Source of the DNA: Glandiceps talaboti
Lineage: Eukaryota > Hemichordata > Enteropneusta > Spengelidae
Reading direction: 5' to 3'
Assembly: GCF_964340395.1 (NCBI RefSeq)
Contig: NC_135569.1
Coordinates: 10,926,019 to 10,990,018, forward strand
DNA: 64,000 bases
Position numbers and translations under genes: made by a program. Shown piece by piece: positions 37,581-48,097 of the stretch (position 1 is the stretch's first letter; each line of letters opens with the position of its first letter). The notes beneath the pieces are model-generated. The model saw nothing but the letters and a program-made list of their open reading frames with translations. It did not search any database and was not told the origin of the DNA.

Positions 37581-37932
37581 TCATCTATCTATTTACCTAT
37601 ATCATGTGATTATTTTCATTCTTTCTCTTTTTTTACTAAAAATGATTGGTTATAAAAGTGTAAATGATTAGCTATAGTATTGAATATGGTAAATATTGTG
37701 TTTGAAAACCAATCATTTTTGGTGATGAATGTGACAGTAATAATTCTCTCCCTTCTCTGTCCATGTCCTGTCTTACTTCTCTTGATTCCACCTTAAACAT
37801 AGAGGTTGAAATCTTCACAATGAAATATTCCCTGGTGACGTTAGTATACCAGAGAGTGATGGAGAATGACACGATTGAAAATACAACAAAAGCAACAATC
37901 ACACATATGGTATGTCTATCTAACATGTAAAA
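36411..37932. repeat. Tandem segmental duplication, right copy
   Basis: Second copy of 34681-36049. The second TCTA/TCTG block (about 37218-37600) is roughly 190 bp longer than in the left copy. A few substitutions and a 5-base deletion (CTTACTTCTCTTG against CTTACTAATTCTCTTG) separate the copies, so the duplication is recent. Confidence 0.93.
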
Positions 37933-38188
37933 TGGATGCCTTTCATGAGGGAAAAAATAGCCTTTTCATTGTTACTCCCACACGTATTGTCAAAATGCAA
38001 AATTCTGAGCTACTACCGAGGTAATACTGAAAAACCACACACTTCTATTTGTACTGAGTCTCCAAAAATAATGTTACAATGTGACAATAAAATGATAACA
38101 CTTGGTGCCAAAATTTGTTGTCATTCAATTTGATATTTGTTGTGATGTCTAATATTAGTATCCATTATCAGGGTTGTAGCTACTTTAG

Positions 38189-38397
38189 TTAAAGTGGCCA
38201 TATGGTGGAGAATTTGGTATTTATTTTGGATTTTTATTTGATGAAACTGCTTCACTATGTTTTTCTACTTGAAAAAATAATGCGAAAGAACATATACCAA
38301 GTCCATGTTCATAACTCAATACATTGCAAAAAGATGCAAAAAGTGTAAAAAGTTTGTTATTGTATGTACAATAACAAACATTTTATACATTGTTTAA
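38189..38397. mobile_element. TTAA-type fold-back MITE, copy D (half)
   Basis: TTAA then AGTGGCCATATGG and the full left arm through the palindromic centre TTGTTATTGTATGTACAATA. The right arm is missing, and the sequence passes directly into the 43-bp array. Confidence 0.8.
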
Positions 38398-38399
38398 TG

Positions 38400-38690
38400 T
38401 ATCATGCACTGTAATGATGTAGTACCACAGAACCAATGACATAGACACACATTGCCATGATGTAGTACCACAGAACCAATGACATAGACACACATTGCCA
38501 TGATGTAGTACCACAGAACCAATGACATAGACACACATTGCCATGATGTAGTACCACAGAACCAATGACATAGACATGCATTGTAATGATGTAGTACCAC
38601 AGAACCAATGACATAGACACGCATTGTAATGATGTAGTACCACAGAACCAATGACATACACACGCACTGTAATGATGTAGGATGACCAGT
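38400..38690. repeat. 43-bp tandem array
   Basis: About six and a half units of GATGTAGTACCACAGAACCA, ATGACATAGACACACATTGC and CAT. The sequence just after it (38690-38745: TCAACTTGGCTTGCATGAGG) matches 6225-6260 in USP48 intron 7, where a single CACCACAGAACCACTGCACA unit precedes it. So the array is an expansion inside one copy of a dispersed element. Confidence 0.92.
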
Positions 38691-39387
38691 GCATAAACTC
38701 CATATATTTTGTTCAAATCAACTTGGCTTGCATGAGGTATAACAAAAATGGTGAAAAAAAACTTTTCTGGGTTCCTATAGTAAGCATACACAAATATAGC
38801 CAAGACAAAAACAGCCTCATACATTGGTAACCCTTTAATAAATTAATATAGGTGGGCTTATTTTCTTTACTTCTACATAAATTATACATTTTCAAATGGA
38901 AATTCATCTGTATTGGTAAACCATAGGATTGAATTGAACTCCAGGCACCTATGACCCCTTATCAGGGTCACGTGTCCATAAGGTCACGTGTACTGAATAG
39001 TGGGTCAAACTGTTGACAAAGACTGAAGTATGCAATTGAAAATTTCAGGTAAAATTTTCAAGTTGGGTTTGGAACATAAGTTCATTTCAATGCTATAAAT
39101 TATACACAATGTATTTCAAACATTCTTCCATACATAGAGTATGTGATACAATTCAGTAACATCACATGTTTTACATAAAAATATGCATTGTAGATATATT
39201 GATACATAATTATACTAGGAATAAGAAACCTTTAAAGAAATCTGACGTAGGAATTCCGTTCATTTCCTTTCATCACCTTCCTACAGGAAGAAGCAATCAT
39301 TCCCAGAAAGACAAACACAAAATACAATGGAGAATATATTATTCATGACTCAAAGAATCACGAGGACAGTACAGTGTAGTTACTTTG

Positions 39388-39580
39388 GAACGGTAAATTG
39401 GAAACGAATGCGACGTTTCGATCCGTCGACTACGGACCTTGATCATAGCAGTAATGTTTCTCTTCTTGTCAGTTCAGAGGAAGACATTAATGCTGAATAC
39501 GTAATTATATCATTGCGTGATCAAGGTCCGCAGTAGACGGATCGAAACGTCATTCGTTACCAATTTACTGGCCACAAAAA
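39388..39580. mobile_element. Hairpin element with about 45-bp arms
   Basis: Arms GACGTTTCGATCCGTCGACT plus ACGGACCTTGATCA and complement TGATCAAGGTCCG then AGACGGATCGAAACGTC, separated by about 75 bp. No coding frame. Non-autonomous fold-back. Confidence 0.75.
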
Positions 39581-39609
39581 AAAGCGACAATGTTCAAAGG
39601 AATAAAAGG

Positions 39610-39900
39610 TTAAAGTGGCCATATGGATGAGGATTGGGTACTTATATTGGATTTTTAATTTATAGAACAATTTCCTGCAAAACTTGCAAAAGATTAATAA
39701 ATGTGTAAACTATTTATCGTTATACGTACAATAACAAACTTTTTGCACATTTAGCTTTTTGCAATGTATTAAGTTTCAAACACAGACTTAGTCAATATTG
39801 TTTCACATTGATTTTTCAAGTAGAAAGTCATGATAAAATTGTTTTATAAATTAAAAATCCGAAATAAATACCCAATCCTCATCCATATGACCACTTTTAA
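39610..39900. mobile_element. TTAA-type fold-back MITE, copy E (both ends)
   Basis: Flanked by TTAA on both sides (39610-39613 and 39897-39900). Ends AGTGGCCATATGGATGAGGA and complement CCTCATCCATATGACCACT. The left arm has an internal deletion relative to other copies. Confidence 0.88.
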
Positions 39901-40348
39901 GGGAATCAGTTTTAATAATCAGATTGTCTTCAAAGATGGAAGCCAAGAGAAAATATTGATCCAAAGTCATACTCTGTCTGCTTTCACTGGGATAAGAATG
40001 TTACATGTCGGGAAAGTAGGATGGAAGTCTGGAAACGTGTCGGAAATGTGGGAAAGAGTTATGGAAAGGAACACTTAAGTCAAAGTCCTTTAAAATGATA
40101 ATATTAGTGAAAACAGAATTCAGGGTTTTTTTTGCATTGTATGTCCAATGAAGGCAGTTCTGGAAATGAATATTTAACTTGTATGGAGATTACATAGTCA
40201 TTCAAAAAGGAAATTAATATTTTGTTTGTATTTTATTTCACTGATATAAGAGAATAGACTACAGAATGTCTTGTACACTGTAAGATATCATATGTAGGCT
40301 TGTCAGTAATCGATTAACTCACATGCATCTTACTACTTCAGGTCTAAG

Positions 40349-41020
40349 TTACTACCAAATTAGAGTGACTATAGAGCTTCAATTAGGCAGCACAATGTTT
40401 TTTACTACCAAACTAGAATGACTATAGCATTTCAACAGGGTAGTGCGATGTTTTTTACATTTTACCAGAGTGACTATACCATTTCACTGGGTAGTGCGAT
40501 GTTTTTTACTACCAAACCAGAGTGACTATAGCATTTCAACAGGGTAGTGCGATGTTCTTTACTACCAAACCAGAGTGACTATAGCATTTCAACAGGGTAG
40601 TGCGATGTTTTTACTACCAAACCAGAGTGACCATAGCATTTCAACAGGGTAGTGCGATGTTTTTTACATTTTACCAGAATGACTATAGTCTCAACTGGGT
40701 AGTGCGATATTTTTTACTACCAAATTCCAAACCACACACGATTTTTGTGACATAAAATAATACATAATTTTCTTTTTTAAAACACAGACACTGATAACAC
40801 ACAATCATATCTCACTGTTAACACAAATCTACATCAATGTCATGAAATAAGGAAGATTCAAACACAAAACTGTTTATTTGTGTTCACAGTGAGATAAAAT
40901 GTAACATTTCATGTGCATGCTTGCTATATTTTGTTTGTGTAATTTGTAGCAAAATTGCACAAGATTTAAAAAACTTTGTGGCCCTTATTGAAACTCTATA
41001 GTCTTTCTAGTTTGGTAGTA
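40349..41020. mobile_element. TIR element with tandemly expanded left end (family 3, copy 1)
   Basis: Left terminus TTACTACCAAATTAGAGTGA...CTATAGAGCTTCAAT; right terminus ATTGAAACTCTATAGTCTTT then CTAGTTTGGTAGTA, its inverted match. The left-end sequence is repeated about eight times at about 52-bp spacing (40349-40730). The centre contains an inverted pair around TTTGTGTTCACAGTGAGATA. No coding frame. Confidence 0.82.
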
Positions 41021-41059
41021 CCACTGCAGGCTGGATATGAACACACCCAGTACTGGCTG

Positions 41060-41235
41060 GACTTGATTGAAAATTAATCAGGTCTACATGTAAGGAGAAT
41101 TGAAAATTAATCAGGTCTACATGTAAGGAGAATTGAAAATTAATCAGGTCTGCATGTAAGGAGAATTAAAAATTAATCAGGTCTACATGTAAGGAGAATT
41201 GAAAATTAATCAGGTCTGCATGGAAGGAGAATTTT
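41060..41235. repeat. 33-bp tandem array
   Basis: Five units of ATTGAAAATTAATCAGGTCT plus ACATGTAAGGAGA, almost identical. Confidence 0.93.
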
Positions 41236-41239
41236 CAAT

Positions 41240-42230
41240 TTGACCCTACTGAATACAGATTTGTTACTGTGTTGTCAGACTGTGCCATTTAAAATTATGA
41301 CAACAGTGAAAAGACTAAGCTAGGGATATGCATAAAATGTAGGTTCTATGCATACCTTTATTTAAAGAGCGCCCTCTATTGCGGCACTCAAGTCTAAAGG
41401 TCTTCATAAGACGTATCTTGATTACATTGTGTATCGAAGAAAAGATTATCAGCAAAACTATTTCTGAATCATTGCAGATATTTTGTAAAAAGAAAATGGC
41501 ATCATACTGTTTTTTTTATACAAGACTTTAAAAGAATTTATTGTCAATACACAAAAATAAAATTCCATAGAATCACAAAGATTTCTCTTTTTCATCAAAA
41601 AATTGATATTTCTGGTTGTACAGTATCGCTTTATCGTACGGAAGCTGCTGTTGGCAGTGTAATGACAATATGTAAATTATAGACTGCCAACAAAAGGGCT
41701 GACGGTTTAACTTAGTAGCGTTTGTTTTGACAAAAACTGTTCTTAGTCCAAGGAAGAAGGCACCTCGGGACAAACTTACTTGAATATCGAAGTATCTTGC
41801 ATGACCCCAGACTTTGCCTTATACGGCTTATTCCTGGTCACTTGTAAGTAATATGCGAAATTTCTGCTTCACCACCATGTTTCATGACCGGATCAAGCCG
41901 TAAGCCAAGCAAGTGGGGTTTCACCTCACTTCTTATCACTAAGTAGTGTTTGTTGCCAATATTTACAAATGTGAGAATGCACTCTTACATAACACCAAGT
42001 CAACAGGAGTACATCATATCAGGCAAAGCGAAGCTCAATGTTGTATCAGTTGTTATCAGTTTTATTAACCCATTATCAGTGACATTGCAAACAGCTTTAG
42101 AGATGCAAACAATTTTTATTATACCCGATCTGCTGGCTCACCAAGTCGGGTTTGTACCACTCGAACGGCTTATACAGGAAAACCGTCACATTCATGGAAA
42201 TCGACAAACTCTAATTATGCCATAGCATTT
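41240..42230. other. Intergenic stretch with one dispersed repeat
   Basis: 41950-42170 is related to 36100-36400. Remaining short open frames (for example 41573-41773, minus) show no recognisable similarity. Confidence 0.35.
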
Positions 42231-42236
42231 CACACT

Positions 42237-42555
42237 TCAAGTGGTCATATGGATGACAAATGCGTATTTGGATTTTTAATTCTTACGACAACTCTAATAT
42301 GTTTTCCTACTTGAAAAAAAAACTACATGAAAGAACATCGACCAAGTCTGTGTTAGTAATTCAATAAATTACAAAAAACTAAAAAATTGGCAAAAAGTTA
42401 TTGTACGTTTTTAATGTTTTGCAATTTTTTTGAGTTACAAACAAGGATTCATTATATGTTGTTTCACATTGTTTTTCCAAATATGAAAACATAGTTTTGT
42501 GAATTAAAAATCCAAAATAAATATAATTTGTCATCGATACGGCCAAAGTAGCCTT
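42237..42555. mobile_element. TTAA-type fold-back MITE, copy F
   Basis: Diverged full-length copy: AAGTGGTCATATGGATGACA at left, complementary right arm through AATTAAAAATCCAAAATAAA and ending near GGCCAAAGTAGCC. It lies about 235 bp downstream of the ABCF3 stop as transcribed. Confidence 0.75.
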
Positions 42556-42789
42556 TGTAGAATCTAAAGTGTAGGATTCTCTACAAAAAGTTCGGATTTT
42601 AAAATAATTTTGACGTCAATTTCACAAATTTGTACGATGACCCATGATTTTTTTTCCTTGATTATGACTAAGAATGGATTCGCAACAAAGTAACAGCAAA
42701 AGTTTACGACTTTTGTTTCCGAGACGCATTCTACATAAATTAAATTCTGGTCAAAACTCCGATTAAAGTTATATTCAAGTTGTGGATAT

Positions 42790-45700
42790 TCATTGGGTGA
42801 GTAAAAACTCGGCCTCTATTATTTTCTTGTATTCGTCGAAACCTCCTTCAACTTGTCGAACGGTTCCATTACCACATACCCACAATTCCTTGCAAATCAT
42901 ACGAATCAGTCTTTCGTCATGGGATACGAGAATTACGCCTCCCTAGTGAAATAAACGCAAATATAAATGCACAATTCGTCATGAGAAATCCACCTCAAAA
43001 TTGACAATGTTATTTGCTGAGGATGCTTCAAACAAACTGTTTTCATCACCATGTTTGTTATGTTTTGGTAATGTTTGAATACTTATCATAAATTACAAAT
43101 ACAAGTAGTTTCAGTTTTAATAATACCCAGACTCTCATCGCTGGGGGCTCTCGCTTATGGTTACCGCCACCCAGAGTGTCTACATAGTTACCGCCATTTT
43201 ACAAGCTGCAATTGTTTATTTTCTAACTTATAATCAACATTTCAACTTGACTACTTCTACATCCCCACTGTGCCCGGCACCTATGTAATTGTTTCTTTTG
43301 CATTAGAAGTTGTCTGAGGGTGTGTAACAAATGTCATGTTACATGAGTGAAACACTAAGCCTTCATCATTTTAGCTGTAACTACATTAGAAAGGTCACAT
43401 ACTAGGCATATAATGAAAGCAATTGAAAGAGTATACTTTACACCTGACATGAATACTATAAAAAGAGTGTGACAAATGTAGAAAGTGTATTACTTGAGTG
43501 TTAAGGGTTGTTGAATTCTCACCTTAAATTTATTGAGAGCTTTTCCAAGTGCTTCTATAGTTTCCATATCCAAATGATTGGTAGGTTCATCAAGTATGTA
43601 GAAATTAGGACTGGAAAAGAAATGGAATAAAAATACATAGGTTCATCAAGAATGTAGAAATTAGGACTGGCAAAGAAATGGAATACAAATACATTAGGTG
43701 AAAGCGAATGTAATATTGTCAAATTGTAGTGATGGCTGGTAGGTGTGAGACAATATGAAATACTATGTTTGATACATACTGCACTAGCTAACAGATCAGT
43801 ACAATGTATGTGCAACACATACTGCACTGGCAAACAGATATGTAACACACTAAATTATGTGCAACACATACCGCACTGGCTAACAGATCTGGAACACCCT
43901 AAATTATGTGCAACACATGACAGTTACATGACTTACTTTGTCATACACATAATTGCAAATGCAACTCTACTTTTCTGTCCACCAGATAAACTTGATACTT
44001 GTCTGAGAGCTAAGTCTCCTGATACACCAAACCCACCAAGCTGATGTCGATATACTTCTGATGGGTGACCTATAAAGTAAGAAAGTTTAGTCTTGTTAAG
44101 GGGGCACAAGCTGAGTTTATACATATTTGGGCATAGTTTTTACATATTTGGGCATAGTTTTTTACATATTTGGGCATAGTTTTGACATATTTGGGCGTAC
44201 TTTATACATATTTGGGCGTAGTTTATACATATTTGGGCATAGTTTTGACATATTTGGGCATAGTTTTTACTGCATATTTAAAAGGTACTCACATTATTGT
44301 ACCTATTGAAGCATACTTAACTACCATTTGTAATTGACTGAACTCAACCCTGGTATTAAGATATAACCCATAAATGATCCAATGACGTAATTTATGGTAT
44401 GTACCAAAAAATGTTTAGGAAATGATGTACAGACAATTGCCATAGTAACTGACTGACCTTTGAACCTGGAAGCCATAAGTTCTAATGATGTACACTCCAT
44501 TTCAAGTTGGTCTACGTGATGCTGACTAAAATATCCGATTTTCAGATTCCTGTGGACATGTCGAATACCTTTCACTGGTGATAATTCTCCAAGCAGTATC
44601 TTTAGTAGAGTTGTTTTACCTGTACCATTTTCACCAACCTAGACAAAAATATGATGTGATATTTACATGTATTTACATCACTTCAAATTGTAAATAAAGT
44701 TGTGTGAGAAAGTGTGTGTTTGTGTATGTATGTATGTATGTATGTATGTATGTATGTATGTATGTATGTATGTATGTATGTATGTATGTATGTATGTATG
44801 TATGTATGTATGTATGTATGTATGTATGTATGTGAGTGTGTATGCATTTACATGTGTATGTGTGTGTGTGTGGATGGATGGATGGATGGAAGGACATACG
44901 TACGTATGTATGTATCATGTATGTGTATATGTATGTATGTATGTATGTACGTACGTAGGGACGTATGTACGTACGTACGTATGTATGTATGTATGTATCT
45001 GTCTGTCTGGCTATCAATCCATCCATCCATCCATCTATTCATCTATCTATCTCTCTCTCTACGGTATCTATCCATCTATCTATCTATCTACAGATATACC
45101 TGTAAATATACTTACTATACAAATCCTTGCATCAAGCCCTGCTGATACATCAATTTTATGAAATATTGGCTTGTCTTTATTGTAGTAAAATTCCACCTCA
45201 TCTAACTGGAGTATAGGAGGTGACAATTTTTCTTGCATTTCTGGTAACCTAGACAGTAAAAGTGAGAATATCATAGGTGAACATGTATACAAGTTATTAT
45301 GACGGTAAATGCTAACAAACTGTTATCTAGTCACAATACTCTATGCATTATATGTAAATTATGTAAAGTGCAAAAATGAAATTCAGCAATCATTTTGACG
45401 TCAGATCCCCTCCCCCTAAATGAACAAAGTTCATTTTTTGAGCTTGTGTGACATTGTGCAATACAAATTTCCTGAATCACACTAATTTTTTCACATTTGC
45501 CCTTTTCAAAATTCATTCCTGTAGTTTTATTGAAGTGATTTCTCTGTACATGAAAGTTTGCCATACATACTTCAGATAATATTTCATACGTAAAACCGCA
45601 CATTTATAAACATATCTGAGCATGTTCAGATGCAAAGGATTATGGGATAATCCCAGTTGGATCTTATGTACATATGTTGACCAAAGGATTTGATGAATTG

Positions 45701-47454
45701 TTTGTTTGTTCTAACACTTACCTCAGTATAACTTCACTTTCCCTTGTCACTGGTTTCAATTCTGGCCTGTAATGATAGTGATTTGAACAAATTTAAATAC
45801 CAGTCACTGTCTGATAAGGCATAGTTTTTTAAAACTTCATTCTCTGTTCACTGTATAATTTTACAAAGTTTTTAAAATTCATTTTTCATGCACTTAACAT
45901 TCATGTATTTCTGTATTGTGTATTTCATTAAATATATTTTCCATTCACTGGCCGATACTTTATAAACCAAATACAGAAATATACCAACATCTGCAGGGAG
46001 ATACAGCAAGTAACACTGACGTAAAGCACTTTCTTTATGTGCTACACTCATTTATAGCATTCATATCAAGTATAAAAGTATACTGTTTCAATTGGTTTAT
46101 TTACAAGCCTAGCATGTGGCCTTTCTAATGTGGTCAATTAGCAAATGAAACAGTATACTTGATATAGATGCTATAAATGATTGTGGTACATACAGAAAAT
46201 GCTGTACTTTGGTGTTATGGGTTGTATGGATGCTATAAACGATTGTGGTACATACAGAAAATGCTTTACTTTGGTGTTATGGGTTGTATGGATGTTATAA
46301 ACGATTGTGGTACATACAGAAAATGCTTTACTTTGGTGTTATGGGTTGTATGGATGCTATAAACGATTGTGGTACATACAGAAAATGCTTTACTTTGGTG
46401 TTATGGGTTGTAGTTACATGTATTATAAGACTTGTTAAAAAACACCCCAAAACACTTTTATAAGTCTACCTGTATTTCAGCCCATACTTACATTCTTTCT
46501 ATAAGTTTAATTTTACTTTGGACAAGAGCTGCTCTGTTGGCATTGTATCTAAATCTATCAATAAAGGCCTGCAACAAAAAACACAAGAGATCAAAACATG
46601 TGTAATAAGAGGAACGAGGTGATTTTCCCCATACATATACAAGATGGCTGTTCTATTACCAATACAAAGATGACTGCTGCTATATACCAATACAAAGATG
46701 GCTGATACAACCATTACAAAGATGGTTGCTCTTATACCAATACAAAGATGGCTGTTCTAATACAATACAAAGATGGATGCTATATCAATACAAAGATGGC
46801 AGTTGTAAAACCAATACAAAGATGGCTGGTCCAATACAAATACAAAGATGGCTGCTATGCATGTTGCTGTATATGTTAGAAACCAGTGTAATATCGCACC
46901 TGTATGTGTTCCCGTTCTCTTTGCTGTGCCTCATATTCACGTTGTTGATTTTTTAATTTCTCCGTCATAGTTCTTAGAAATGTTTCAAAGTCTCCTTTAT
47001 AGTTATCTAATCTCTGAGAGTGTAAATGTATACAATCTGTGGCTGTACAGTTCAAGAAATTACGGTCATGAGATACTACCAGTAAAGTAGTGGGCCAGTT
47101 CTGTCAAGATAATCAAATAAATGTATGATTATTTTAATAATTAATTAATCAATCAATCAATCAATTAATCAATCAATCAATCAATCAGTCAGTCAGTCAG
47201 TCAGTCAGTCAGTCAGTCAGTCAGTGAAGCAACCAACCAACCAACCAATCAGTAAGTCAGTCAGTCAGTCAGTCAGTCAGCCAGCCAGCCAGCCAATCAG
47301 TTAGTTAGTCAGTCACTCAGTCAGCCAGTCAATCAGTTAGTTAGTCACTCAGTCAGCCAGCCAATCAGTTAGTTAGTTAGTCACTCAGTCACTCAGCCAG
47401 CCAGTACGCCAGCCAATCAGTTTGTTAGTTAGTCACTCAGTCAGCCAGCCAACC

Positions 47455-47493
<39 letters not shown>

Positions 47494-47881
47494 CACTCAG
47501 CCAGCCAGCCAGCCAATCAGTTAGTTAGTCCCTCAGTCAGCCAGCCAGCCAGCCAATCAGTTAGTTAGTCACTCAGTCACTCAACCAACCAGCCAATCAG
47601 TTAGTAAGTCAGTCAGTCAACCCATCCATCCACTAACCCATCAGTCTGATCTCTAAAGTTTTGTTTACATTTTTAAGATTGATGCATTTAATGTTGTCTC
47701 TCACCTGTAGGTAATTTTCAAGCCAGAATATAGCTTTGAGATCTAACATGTTGGTGGGTTCATCAAGAAGTAGTAAATCAGGAGTTGAAAACAATGCCCT
47801 TGCTAATGCCAGCCTCATCCTCCATCCACCTGAAAATTCTCTGAAATTTAGACAATACACCGAGATGTTAGTTGGTTGTGA

Positions 47882-47935
<54 letters not shown>

Positions 47936-48060
47936 ATGTATGTATGTATGTATGTATATGTATGTATGTATGTGTGTGTGTATGTGTGTGTATGTGTGTG
48001 TGTATATATGTGTGTATGTATGTATGTATGTATGTATGTATGTATGTATGTATGTATGTA

Positions 48061-48097
<37 letters not shown>

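Noticed and set aside
40860-40925. TTTGTGTTCACAGTGAGATA inverted pair read as a regulatory palindrome
   Set aside because: It recurs inside the second copy of the same TIR element (about 50108-50205), so it is part of the transposon, not a host regulatory site.
47140-47640. CRISPR-like array (regular short repeats)
   Set aside because: Unspaced tetranucleotide slippage repeats without unique spacers, in a eukaryotic intron.
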